A stretch of 64,000 bases of DNA from Oscillospiraceae bacterium (GTDB taxonomy: Bacteria > Bacillota > Clostridia > Oscillospirales > Acutalibacteraceae), in the NCBI GenBank assembly GCA_015066465.1, contig SVOI01000003.1, positions 1-64,000 of the forward strand. The letters are read 5' to 3'. The notes below the pieces were generated by a model. The model saw nothing but the letters and a program-made list of their open reading frames with translations, did not search any database and was not told the origin of the DNA. A program made the translations under genes and the position numbers. Within the stretch, counting starts at the first letter, position 1. The number at the start of each line of letters is the position of its first letter. This document shows positions 42,851 to 51,413 of the stretch, in pieces.

Positions 42851-43996
42851 TTGATAAGAAAAACAATCTCAATATTAATTTCGCTGCTTCTGATTATTTT
42901 AAATTTTAATCTTGTGGCAGAGGCTTCCACATTTTCTGTTTCGGCAAAATCTGCTATTTTAATTAATGCAGATACGCTCGAGGTTTTATATAACAAGGCA
43001 GAACACGAAAAAAGAGGAATTGCAAGTACTACAAAGATTTTAACTTCGCTTATTGCTCTTGAATACGGAGTGCCACAAAAGGAAATAACGGCAACCAAAG
43101 AAGCCGTAACGGTTGAAGGCACTTCAATTGGCTTAAAAGCGGGCGATAAAATCACCTTAATGTCATTAGTGTATGGAATGCTTTTAGAAAGTGGCAACGA
43201 TGCGGCAAATGTTACTGCGTTTGCAATATCGGGTAATATTACTGAATTTGCAAAGGTTATGAACGCTTTTGCTAAAAAAATAGGCATGACCAACAGTAAT
43301 TTTACTAATCCATCAGGTCTTACCGATAAAAATCATTATTCAACTGCTTTCGATATGGCGCTTTTAACATCTGTTGCAATTAAAAATCCGATTTTCAGAA
43401 AAATTGCTTCAACAGAGTCAGCTGTGATTGATTTTGGTGTACCTGAGATTTCAAGAAGTCTCACTAATCATAATCGCTTGTTAAGGGGATATGATGGTGT
43501 GTTTGGTGTTAAAACAGGCTACACAAAAGCAAGTGGACGTTGTCTTGTTACTGCGTGTGAGAAAAATGGCGTAACTTTAATTGCAGTTACACTTAATGCT
43601 TACGATGACTGGAATGACCACAAAAAACTTTATGATTATGGTTTTTCGCTTTATGATAAAAAAGTAGATGTTCCTGAAATAAAGAATTTAAAAATTCCTG
43701 TTGTTTGTAGCGATAAAAAAACTGTTTCTGTTGACTTTGCTTATGAAGTTGAATTTAATACAAATAAAGATTTGAAAAGCGAAATTTTTATAAAAAACTA
43801 TCTTTATCCACCGGTAAAAAAGGGGGATATAGTAGGTGAGATTGTTTATAAAGATACTGAAAACAATGCTATAAAAATTATTCCGTTGGTTTCAGTAGAT
43901 AATGCAAATGCATTATACAAAGAAAATGAAAAAGAAAATGATATATTAGGAAAAATCAAAAAATTTATAAAAGGACTGTCGATAAGATATGGCTGA
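42851..43996 (+). CDS. D-alanyl-D-alanine carboxypeptidase (S11, DacF/DacB-like)
   Basis: 381 residues with a Sec signal peptide (first ~25). The penicillin-binding motifs are S59-T-T-K62, S114-G-N116 and KTG in GVFGVKTGYTKASGR. A C-terminal beta-rich domain follows and ends in a short basic amphipathic tail (ILGKIKKFIKGLSIRYG) that would hold it on the membrane. It trims the terminal D-Ala from peptidoglycan stem peptides. Position after GerW and before rluB matches the sporulation carboxypeptidases of Bacillus, but spmA and spmB, which come between in Bacillus, are absent. TTG start. Confidence 0.93.
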   Translation: MIRKTISILISLLLIILNFNLVAEASTFSVSAKSAILINADTLEVLYNKAEHEKRGIASTTKILTSLIALEYGVPQKEITATKEAVTVEGTSIGLKAGDKITLMSLVYGMLLESGNDAANVTAFAISGNITEFAKVMNAFAKKIGMTNSNFTNPSGLTDKNHYSTAFDMALLTSVAIKNPIFRKIASTESAVIDFGVPEISRSLTNHNRLLRGYDGVFGVKTGYTKASGRCLVTACEKNGVTLIAVTLNAYDDWNDHKKLYDYGFSLYDKKVDVPEIKNLKIPVVCSDKKTVSVDFAYEVEFNTNKDLKSEIFIKNYLYPPVKKGDIVGEIVYKDTENNAIKIIPLVSVDNANALYKENEKENDILGKIKKFIKGLSIRYG

Positions 43997-44711
43997 AATA
44001 AGATTACAAAAATTTTTATCTGAATGCTCAGTTGCTTCACGCAGAAAATCAGAAGAATTAATCCGTGAGGGTAAGGTGTGGGTTAATGGTAAAAAAGCGT
44101 CTATTGGCGATAAGGTTGACCCAAAGAGAGACGACGTAACAGTTAACGGAAAAAAAGTTACTATTGTTAAACAAAAATATTATATAATGCTTAATAAACC
44201 TCGTGGATACGTTACAACTATGAGTGATGAATTAGGCAGAAAATGCGTTGCAGAATTAGTTTCTGACGTTGGTGCTACTGTTTATCCTGTTGGTAGATTA
44301 GACCGTGATTCAGAAGGTATGCTTTTACTCACAAATGACGGTGAATTTGCAAATAGTGTTATGCACCCAAGAAAACACATACCAAAAACTTATAGAGTTA
44401 CAGTACGTTCTATGGTAACGAAAGAACAAACCGAAGAATTAGAAACCGGCGTTTTAATAGATGGCAGAGAAACTTTACCAGCAGAAGTTGCTGTTATTGA
44501 AAAAAGCGAAACAAGAAGCGTTTTACAGATTAAAATATTTGAGGGTAGAAACCGTCAGATAAGAAAAATGTGCGAAGGAGTAGGTTTAGAGGTTATTCGC
44601 TTAAAACGTACTTCAATCGGTTCATTAAAATTAGGAATGCTTCAACCTGGCAAATGGCGTGAACTTACAGAAGATGAAGTTCATAAGTTAGTGACTAATA
44701 CTAAGAACTAA
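43989..44711 (+). CDS. rluB: 23S rRNA pseudouridine synthase, RluB family
   Basis: 240 residues with an N-terminal S4 RNA-binding domain (RLQKFLSECSVASRRKSEELIREGKVWVNG) and the RsuA/RluB catalytic core with the active aspartate in YPVGRLDRDSEGMLLLTNDG. It isomerises a uridine in the peptidyl-transferase region of 23S rRNA. It overlaps the carboxypeptidase gene by 8 bp and closes the first 14-gene run. Confidence 0.95.
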   Translation: MAEIRLQKFLSECSVASRRKSEELIREGKVWVNGKKASIGDKVDPKRDDVTVNGKKVTIVKQKYYIMLNKPRGYVTTMSDELGRKCVAELVSDVGATVYPVGRLDRDSEGMLLLTNDGEFANSVMHPRKHIPKTYRVTVRSMVTKEQTEELETGVLIDGRETLPAEVAVIEKSETRSVLQIKIFEGRNRQIRKMCEGVGLEVIRLKRTSIGSLKLGMLQPGKWRELTEDEVHKLVTNTKN

Positions 44712-44713
44712 AA

Positions 44714-44742
44714 TTGACAATATATATTAATTCTTGTATAAT
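44714..44742 (+). promoter_or_regulatory. Perfect-consensus sigma-A promoter upstream of yicC
   Basis: TTGACA (44714-44719), a 17-bp spacer, and TATAAT (44737-44742), 33 bp before the ATG. Both hexamers match consensus exactly, the strongest promoter in the window, starting 2 bp after the rluB stop. Confidence 0.88.
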
Positions 44743-44775
44743 ATACTGATAAATCACGAAAGGTGAAACGTTAAA

Positions 44776-45654
44776 ATGATAAGAAGTATGACAGGCTTTG
44801 GCAGAGCGCAAGTTTCTGTTGAAGGATTTAATATTACAGCAGAAATCAAAAGCGTAAATCACAGATATTTTGAGTTTTCAACGAGACTTCCAAGAACTTA
44901 TGCTTTTTTGGAAGAAAAGATTAAAAGCTACCTTTCTTCATATATTTCAAGAGGTAAGGTTGAATGTTCTTTAACTATTGAAGCAACAGTAGATGACAGT
45001 GTTGTTGTAAAGGTTAACGAACCATTGGCAAAGAGCTACTATGATGCAATTCATTTCATTGGTGAAACGTTTTCAGTTAATGCAAACGTTTCTGCTCAGG
45101 ATATTGCAAGATACCCAGAAGTGTTATCCGTAACTAAAAATGCAGTTGATGAAGATGATTTGTGGAATAAGGTTCAGATAGTTTTAGAAGAAGCAGTTAA
45201 GAAATTTATTGCTATGAGAGAGCAGGAGGGTGAAAAACTCAAAAATGATGTTCTTTCACGTGCAGATACAATTATTAAAAACGTTGAATTTGTTGAAGAA
45301 CGTTCACCTGAAACGGTAAAAGAATACAACGAAAAACTTCTTACAAGAATGAAAGAGGTTTTAGATGGTGTTCAGGTAGATGAATCAAGAATTCTTACAG
45401 AAGCAGCAATTTTTGCCGATAAGGTAGCAGTTGCAGAAGAAACTGTCAGATTAAGAAGTCATATTGACCAGCTTCGTTCTATGATGAATTCTGAAGAAGC
45501 TATTGGTAGAAAGCTCGACTTTCTTGTTCAGGAAATCAATCGTGAAACAAATACAATCGGCTCAAAGGCTCAGGATGTAGAGATTGCAAAGGTTGTAATT
45601 GATACAAAAGCCGAGATTGAAAAAATAAGAGAGCAAATACAAAATATAGAATGA
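44776..45654 (+). CDS. yicC: YicC-family endoribonuclease
   Basis: 292-residue YicC protein: the invariant start MIRSMTGFGRA, EIKSVNHRYFEFSTRLPR, and the C-terminal DUF1732 signature EEAIGRKLDFLVQEINRETNTIGSKA. YicC proteins are recently recognised RNases that form a hexameric clamp. It leads the yicC-remA-gmk-rpoZ order conserved in Firmicutes. Full length. Confidence 0.96.
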   Translation: MIRSMTGFGRAQVSVEGFNITAEIKSVNHRYFEFSTRLPRTYAFLEEKIKSYLSSYISRGKVECSLTIEATVDDSVVVKVNEPLAKSYYDAIHFIGETFSVNANVSAQDIARYPEVLSVTKNAVDEDDLWNKVQIVLEEAVKKFIAMREQEGEKLKNDVLSRADTIIKNVEFVEERSPETVKEYNEKLLTRMKEVLDGVQVDESRILTEAAIFADKVAVAEETVRLRSHIDQLRSMMNSEEAIGRKLDFLVQEINRETNTIGSKAQDVEIAKVVIDTKAEIEKIREQIQNIE

Positions 45655-45663
45655 GTGTGTTTT

Positions 45664-45930
45664 ATGAAGCTTGTTAATATAGGTTTTGGTAATCTTATAA
45701 ATGCAGATAGGGTAATTGCTGTTATCAGTCCTGATTCAGCACCCGCTAAAAGAATGATTCAGGAAAGTAAAGAAAGAGCAAATTTAATTGATGCTACTCA
45801 CGGCAGAAAAACTAAAGGTATAATTATTACTGATAGTGATAACGTTGTGCTCTCTTTTCTTTCTGCAGAACAGCTTTTAACAAGATTCAATGACGAAAAA
45901 GGAGGTCGTGAATTTGGCTTCGAAGGATAA
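45664..45930 (+). CDS. remA: RemA-family DNA-binding regulator (DUF370)
   Basis: 88-residue RemA homologue: MKLVNIGFGNLINADRVIAV, SPDSAPAKRMIQESKERANLIDATHGRKT and VVLSFLSAEQL. In Bacillus it activates matrix and osmoprotection operons through a ring-shaped oligomer with the HGRKT loop on the DNA face. ATG 45664 is preferred over the in-frame GTG 45655. Its end overlaps gmk by 17 bp and carries the gmk ribosome binding site. Confidence 0.94.
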   Translation: MKLVNIGFGNLINADRVIAVISPDSAPAKRMIQESKERANLIDATHGRKTKGIIITDSDNVVLSFLSAEQLLTRFNDEKGGREFGFEG

Positions 45931-46528
45931 GGGCTTGCTTGTAGTTCTTTCTGCCCCTGCAGGATGCGGTAAGGATACAGTTTTAGCAGAGGTAAAAAAA
46001 GCTGACCAGAATGTAAAGCAGTCTATTTCAATGACAACACGTTTGCCACGTGAGGGTGAACAAGATGGTGTTGATTATTACTTTACTTCTCAAGAAGATT
46101 TTGAAAATAAAATCAAAGAAAACGGCTTTTTAGAGTACGTTAAATATGGTGTTAATTATTATGGTACACCTAAAAAAGCTATTGAAGAAATGGTAGATAG
46201 CGGTAAAACTGTTATTTTAAAAATCGAAGTTGAGGGCGCAGGGAACGTCAGAAAAATTTACCCTGATGCAGTTTCAATTTTCATAATGCCACCGTCATTT
46301 ACTGAGCTTTCACGCCGTCTTAAAAATCGTGGCACTGAAACAGAAGAAGATATTTGTCGCCGTTTGAAAATCGCAGAAGATGAAATGCAAAGGGCGAAGG
46401 AATATAATTATATTGTTATCAATGACGATTTATCTGTTTGTGTAAATGACGTTTTGTCAATTATAAAAGCAGAAAGATTAAAATATAGCAATATGCAAGA
46501 AAAAATTAAAGAAATTATTAATAACTGA
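45914..46528 (+). CDS. gmk: Guanylate kinase
   Basis: 204-residue GMP kinase: P-loop SAPAGCGKDTV, GMP-binding segment SISMTTRLPREGEQDGVDYYF, YGVNYYGTPKKA and LKIEVEGAGNVRK, lid SRRLKNRGTETEEDICRRL. The P-loop departs from GPSGxGKxT: the first Gly is Ala and the Ser is Ala. The frame opens at ATG 45890, but GGAGG (45901-45905) lies 8 nt before the TTG at 45914, the likely start. It supplies GDP in nucleotide metabolism and affects (p)ppGpp balance. Confidence 0.95.
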   Translation: MASKDKGLLVVLSAPAGCGKDTVLAEVKKADQNVKQSISMTTRLPREGEQDGVDYYFTSQEDFENKIKENGFLEYVKYGVNYYGTPKKAIEEMVDSGKTVILKIEVEGAGNVRKIYPDAVSIFIMPPSFTELSRRLKNRGTETEEDICRRLKIAEDEMQRAKEYNYIVINDDLSVCVNDVLSIIKAERLKYSNMQEKIKEIINN

Positions 46529-46548
46529 TTTGAAAGGAAGTTAAATTT

Positions 46549-46758
46549 ATGCTTAATCCAGATTTAAAAAATGTTCTTAATCAAGGTATCAGCCGTTACT
46601 CTTTAGTAACTGCTACTGCAAAAAGAGCAAGAGAAATTGCTATGACAAATCTCCAAGAGAAAAATCTCTCAACTGAAAAACCAGTTACAGTAGCTCTCGG
46701 CGAAATTATTGATGGTAAATACAAAATCGTTGAACCAGACGAGATTAAAAAGCTTTAA
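46549..46758 (+). CDS. rpoZ: RNA polymerase omega subunit
   Basis: 69-residue omega: NQGISRYSLVTATAKRAREIA is the conserved beta'-binding helix region, followed by EKPVTVALGEIIDGKYKI. It helps assemble and stabilise RNA polymerase. ATG with GAAAGGAAG upstream; 20 bp after gmk, as in most Firmicutes. Confidence 0.96.
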   Translation: MLNPDLKNVLNQGISRYSLVTATAKRAREIAMTNLQEKNLSTEKPVTVALGEIIDGKYKIVEPDEIKKL

Positions 46759-46761
46759 TAT

Positions 46762-49209
46762 ATGTATAACGAGTCCTTGATTGCAGAAATTGCAGTAGAA
46801 GGTCTTGTTTACCATATTGATGCACCTTTTACATACTCAATTCCCGAGAATTTCGAGGTTTCAAAGGGTTGTAGGGTGCTTGTACCATTTGGTAATGGTA
46901 ACAAAAAGAAACAAGGATTTGTTCTCGATATAAAATCTCGTTCAGAAATAGATGAGAGTATTAAACTCAAATCAATCGTTGCGGTACTCGATGAAGTACC
47001 GCTTCTTGATGATGAAATGTTATCTTTAGTGACATATTTAAAAGAGAACACATTCTGCACATTGTTTGAAGCAGCCAAAGCAATGCTTCCGAGTGGCATT
47101 GGTCTTCAATACATTGTATCCTTTATGGTAGATGAAAATGTATCTTCTTCTGTAATAGAAAAATTATCTCAGGAAGAAAAAGCAGTATATGAGTATTTAA
47201 AAGGTGGCTGTAAATTCCAGAAGAAAGAAAAAATTCTTTCTTCTTTAGGTTTTACGGCAGATTCTGTTGTGCTTGAAAAGCTTGTTAAAAAAGGTGTATT
47301 GGTTTCAAATGTCGATACAAAAAGAAAAACAGGCGATTTAACAGTAAAAAATGTAAGACTTGCACTTTCAGAAGAAGATGCCGAAAGCAAATTAAGTTCT
47401 TTGACTACAAAGCAACGCTCAGTATTGTCGCTACTTCTTGATATTGGTTCGGCTTCTGTAAAAGAGGTTTGTTATTTTACAGGCGTTACAGTTGCAGTAG
47501 TTTCTGCTCTCGCAAAAAAAGGCTTTGTTGAAATATTTGATAGTGAGGTTTACAGAAAACCTAAAATTACAGCAGAAAAAAAGAAAATACCAATTCCACC
47601 ATTAACCGAAAATCAGCAAAAAGCATTTGAGGTTTTAGAAAAAAGAATTGATGATGGTAAAGCTTCGGCAGCACTTTTATTTGGTGTTACTGGTAGTGGC
47701 AAAACTCAGGTATTTATAAAGCTTATTGAAAAGGTGGTAAATAGTGGCAAAGGTGTTATTGTAATGGTGCCAGAAATCGCTCTTACACCTCAGACAATAA
47801 ATGTCTTTTATTCATATTTTGGTGATACGGTTGCAGTTTTTCATAGTGCTCTTTCAGCAGGTGAAAGAATTGACGAATGGAAGCGTGTAAAAAACGGCGA
47901 AGCTAAAATTGCTATTGGTACACGTTCTGCAGTGTTTGCACCATTCCAGAATCTCGGTCTCATTGTAATGGATGAAGAGCACGAGCATACTTATAAATCA
48001 GAAATGACACCTCGTTACCATGCAAGAGATATTGCAAAATTCAGATGTGTAAAGAATGATGCTTTTCTACTTCTTTCATCAGCAACTCCATCAATTGAAT
48101 CTTATAAAAATGCAATTGATGGCAAATATACTTTTGTAAAACTTACTGAACGCTTTGGTAAAGCGGTTTTACCAGAAGTAAAAACTGTTGATATTTCAGA
48201 TAGTAAAAGTATAATCAGTAACGAGCTTTATTCTGAAATTGAGTCGGTTTTAGAGGATAAAAAACAAGCGATTCTTCTTATGAACAGGCGTGGCTTCAAC
48301 ACATTTGCAACTTGTGAAAGCTGTAAAACAGTTGTTACTTGCCCTAATTGTAGTATTTCGCTTACTTATCATAATGCTAATAATCGTCTTATGTGTCATT
48401 ACTGTGGTTTTTCAATGAATTTCACAGACACGTGTCCTACCTGTAATAATAAAACAATTAAATATGCAGGTTTCGGTACTCAGAGAATTGAAGACGATAT
48501 TGAAAATATTTTCCCTAATGCAAGGGTTTTAAGAATGGATGCCGACACCACTCTCGCTAAGTATTCTTATGAGGATAAATTGAAAGCCTTTTCAAATGGC
48601 GAATATGATATTCTTTTAGGTACACAAATGGTTGCTAAAGGTCTTAATTTCCCAAAAGTAACTTTAGTTGGTGTTATCTCAATTGACCAGCAACTTTATA
48701 ATGATGACTTCAGAAGTAGCGAAAAAGCGTTCGATTTATTAACACAGGTTGTAGGTCGTTCTGGCAGAGGTGATTATAAAGGTAAGGCAGTAATTCAGAC
48801 TGCACTCCCTGATAATGATATTATCACGCTCGCATCAAAACAGGATTATGAAGGCTTTTTTGAGATGGAAAATATCATAAGAAAAGCAATGATTTACCCA
48901 CCATATTGTGATATTTGTTCTCTTACGTTTATGAGTGAAAATTATATGAAGTGCAACACTTCTGCAACTCGTTTTCTTGAACAGATTAAGTCAGCAGTAG
49001 GTGAAGAGTATTCTGATGTAAAGCTTAATGTTTTAGGACCTTTACAACCTAAGGTTGCTAAAATCAATAATAAATACAGAAACGTAATTACAATAAAATG
49101 TAAAAACAATAAACGCTTCAGAAGTATGATTTCAGCACTTCTTATAGCATTTATGAAAGATAAATTAAATAGTGGTGTTACTGTTACGGCAGATATTAAC
49201 CCATTATAG
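46762..49209 (+). CDS. priA: Primosomal replication restart helicase PriA
   Basis: 815-residue 3'-to-5' helicase that reloads the replisome at stalled forks. An N-terminal DNA-binding domain (VYHIDAPFTYSIPENFEVSKGCRVLVPFG) comes first, then Walker A LFGVTGSGKTQVF, the DEEH box (VMDEEHEHTYKSE), LLSSATPSIES, and the zinc region with paired cysteines (CESCKTVVTCPNC; MCHYCG; CPTC). Motif VI lies in LTQVVGRSGRG. It starts 3 bp after rpoZ with a weak ribosome binding site, suggesting coupling. Slightly longer than E. coli PriA (732). Confidence 0.96.
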   Translation: MYNESLIAEIAVEGLVYHIDAPFTYSIPENFEVSKGCRVLVPFGNGNKKKQGFVLDIKSRSEIDESIKLKSIVAVLDEVPLLDDEMLSLVTYLKENTFCTLFEAAKAMLPSGIGLQYIVSFMVDENVSSSVIEKLSQEEKAVYEYLKGGCKFQKKEKILSSLGFTADSVVLEKLVKKGVLVSNVDTKRKTGDLTVKNVRLALSEEDAESKLSSLTTKQRSVLSLLLDIGSASVKEVCYFTGVTVAVVSALAKKGFVEIFDSEVYRKPKITAEKKKIPIPPLTENQQKAFEVLEKRIDDGKASAALLFGVTGSGKTQVFIKLIEKVVNSGKGVIVMVPEIALTPQTINVFYSYFGDTVAVFHSALSAGERIDEWKRVKNGEAKIAIGTRSAVFAPFQNLGLIVMDEEHEHTYKSEMTPRYHARDIAKFRCVKNDAFLLLSSATPSIESYKNAIDGKYTFVKLTERFGKAVLPEVKTVDISDSKSIISNELYSEIESVLEDKKQAILLMNRRGFNTFATCESCKTVVTCPNCSISLTYHNANNRLMCHYCGFSMNFTDTCPTCNNKTIKYAGFGTQRIEDDIENIFPNARVLRMDADTTLAKYSYEDKLKAFSNGEYDILLGTQMVAKGLNFPKVTLVGVISIDQQLYNDDFRSSEKAFDLLTQVVGRSGRGDYKGKAVIQTALPDNDIITLASKQDYEGFFEMENIIRKAMIYPPYCDICSLTFMSENYMKCNTSATRFLEQIKSAVGEEYSDVKLNVLGPLQPKVAKINNKYRNVITIKCKNNKRFRSMISALLIAFMKDKLNSGVTVTADINPL

Positions 49210-49222
49210 AAAGGTGTAAAAA

Positions 49223-49705
49223 ATGGCACTTAGAAACATTCGTGAAGATGGCGATCCGATTTTAAGAAAAAAATGTCGCCCTGTTACAGAATTTAATGAA
49301 AGACTTTTTGAATTACTCGACGATATGGCTGAAACTATGTATGAAGCACCAGGTGTTGGACTTGCAGGTCCACAGGTTGGTGTTTTAAGACGAGTTGTAG
49401 TTATGGATGTCGGCGATGGTCTTTTAGAGCTTATTAACCCTGAAATAACAAAAGTTGAGGGTGAGCAGATTGGTGAAGAAGGTTGCCTCTCTCTTCCTGG
49501 ACTTTGTGGTATGGTTAAAAGACCTAAGGTTGTTCAGGTAAAAGCACAGAACAGAGAAGGAAAATGGTGTCTTTATAAAGGTGAGGATTTAAAGGCTCGT
49601 TGCTTCTGTCACGAAATAGACCATCTTGATGGCATTCTTTATAAAGATAATCTTTTAGAGGGTACAATGCTCCAGAGAGTCGGCGAAATTGAAGAGGTTG
49701 AATAA
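49223..49705 (+). CDS. def: Peptide deformylase
   Basis: 160-residue metalloprotease that removes the N-formyl group from nascent proteins. All three motifs are present: GVGLAGPQVGV, EEGCLSLPG and HEIDHLDG (metal ligands Cys and two His). AAAGGTG precedes the ATG. Next to fmt, so formylation and deformylation are co-expressed. Confidence 0.97.
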   Translation: MALRNIREDGDPILRKKCRPVTEFNERLFELLDDMAETMYEAPGVGLAGPQVGVLRRVVVMDVGDGLLELINPEITKVEGEQIGEEGCLSLPGLCGMVKRPKVVQVKAQNREGKWCLYKGEDLKARCFCHEIDHLDGILYKDNLLEGTMLQRVGEIEEVE

Positions 49706-49706
49706 T

Positions 49707-50639
49707 ATGAGAGTAGTTTATATGGGAACTCCCGATTTTGCTGTAAAGCCACTTGAAGCATTAATCAGTAACAATTATGAAGTTGTTGGTGTGTTTACTC
49801 AACCAGACAAGCCTGTTGGCAGAAAAGCAGTTTTAACCCCACCACCAGTAAAGGTTGTAGCAGAAAATAATAACATTCCTGTTTTTCAGCCAAATTCTTT
49901 AAAAAATGGCGAAGGTGTTAGAATTCTTGAAACTTTGAAACCAGACGTAGTAATTGTTGTGGCTTATGGTAAAATTTTACCAAAAGATTTTTTAGAGTTT
50001 GCAAAATATGGTTGCATCAATATTCATGGCTCAATTTTGCCTGAATACAGAGGTGCAGCTCCAATTCAATGGTCTGTTTTAGATGGCAAAGAATTTGCGG
50101 GTGTTACCTCAATGCAGATGAATGAAGGTCTTGATACAGGCGATATTCTTTTGGTTGAAAAAACTAAAATTCAAGAGAATGAAACATCTGGCGATTTATA
50201 TGAAAGACTCACAGTTTTAGGTGCAGATGTGCTTCTTAAAACACTCAATGCAATTAAAAATAATTCATTAAATCCACAAAAGCAAGATGACAGTAAAAGC
50301 AGTTATGCAAAAATGCTCGATAAAGCTCTTTCAAAAATTGACTGGAATTTATCTGCTCAGGAAGTGCATAATAAAATAAGAGGACTCGACCCTTGGCCAG
50401 TCGCTTTAACCAGGTTTGATGATAAAAATTTAAAATTATTCCGTTCTCGCTTGTTAAATGAAGAATATAATAAATCAGCAGGTACCGTGATTAAATCTAA
50501 GGATGGTATTGTTGTTGTTTGTGGTGATAAAAAGGCAGTTTTAATTACTGAAGTTCAGTTAGAAGGTAAAAAAAGAATGTCTGCAAGTGATTTTTCACGT
50601 GGGGCAAATCTTTCTGACGGAATGATTTTTGAAAGTTAA
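49707..50639 (+). CDS. fmt: Methionyl-tRNA formyltransferase
   Basis: 310-residue enzyme that formylates initiator Met-tRNA. MRVVYMGTPDFAV opens the fold, the folate/catalytic region is NIHGSILPEYRGAAPIQW with the later GLDTGDIL, and a C-terminal OB-like tRNA-binding domain follows. ATG 49707 is 1 bp after the def stop and preferred over an in-frame ATG at 49689 inside def. Confidence 0.96.
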   Translation: MRVVYMGTPDFAVKPLEALISNNYEVVGVFTQPDKPVGRKAVLTPPPVKVVAENNNIPVFQPNSLKNGEGVRILETLKPDVVIVVAYGKILPKDFLEFAKYGCINIHGSILPEYRGAAPIQWSVLDGKEFAGVTSMQMNEGLDTGDILLVEKTKIQENETSGDLYERLTVLGADVLLKTLNAIKNNSLNPQKQDDSKSSYAKMLDKALSKIDWNLSAQEVHNKIRGLDPWPVALTRFDDKNLKLFRSRLLNEEYNKSAGTVIKSKDGIVVVCGDKKAVLITEVQLEGKKRMSASDFSRGANLSDGMIFES

Positions 50640-50714
50640 AATTCTATTAATAAATTTTTGCTATTATTTTAAATTTTAAGTTATATAATATTTTAAAAAT
50701 GGAGGTGCTTACAT

Positions 50715-51413
50715 TTGTTTTTCGGTTATTATTATGATATTTATTATTTTATTTTAGTCATACCAGTATTCATAATATCTTTAATTATTCAGGCTAAAAT
50801 GAAATCTACTTTCTCCCAATATTCAAGAGTAGTTAATTCAAGACGAATTACAGGTGCTCAGGCAGCAGAAATGGTTTTAAGATATTATAATATTCAGGAT
50901 GTAAGAATAGAAAGAATTAATGGTAGCTTAACTGACTGTTATGACCCGATGAGTAAAGTTATTAAACTTTCTGACTCTGTTTACGATAATCCGAGTATTG
51001 CAGCAGTAGGAGTTGCTTGTCACGAAGCAGGTCATGCTGCTCAACACGCTGAAAAATATGTGCCTATAAGAATAAGAAATTATATTTTACCTGTTTGTAA
51101 CATTGGCTCTAAAATCTCTATTCCGTTACTCATAGCTGGCGTTATTTTTTCAGCAAGACCAATTATCTGGATTGGTATCGGTTTATTTGCATTTACTGCA
51201 ATTTTTCAGACAGTTACTTTGCCAGTAGAATTCAACGCAAGTAACAGAGCGCTTAACGTAATTGAATCAACAGGAATACTTTCTTATGAAGAAAAACGAG
51301 GAGCTGGCAAGGTTTTAAAAATGGCTGCAATGACTTATGTTGCTGCTCTTGCAATGAGTCTTGCACAACTCTTAAGATTAATTTTAAGATATGGCGGTAA
51401 CAGAAGAAGATGA
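50715..51413 (+). CDS. Neutral zinc metallopeptidase (YugP family)
   Basis: 232-residue membrane protease of PF04298. The zinc motif is HEAGHAAQHAEKY, preceded by DPMSKVIKLSDSVYDNPSIAAVGVA, with TM helices at the N-terminus, at ~125-165 and near the C-terminus. TTG start with GGAGGTG 8 nt upstream. Commonly found between fmt and rsmB in Clostridia. Substrates unknown. Its stop overlaps the rsmB start by 4 bp. Confidence 0.92.
   Translation: MFFGYYYDIYYFILVIPVFIISLIIQAKMKSTFSQYSRVVNSRRITGAQAAEMVLRYYNIQDVRIERINGSLTDCYDPMSKVIKLSDSVYDNPSIAAVGVACHEAGHAAQHAEKYVPIRIRNYILPVCNIGSKISIPLLIAGVIFSARPIIWIGIGLFAFTAIFQTVTLPVEFNASNRALNVIESTGILSYEEKRGAGKVLKMAAMTYVAALAMSLAQLLRLILRYGGNRRR

Noticed and set aside
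42805..43293. Minus-strand open frame (162 codons) opposite the D,D-carboxypeptidase gene
   Set aside because: It covers the signal peptide and SxxK region of a convincing S11 gene and has no start signals of its own.
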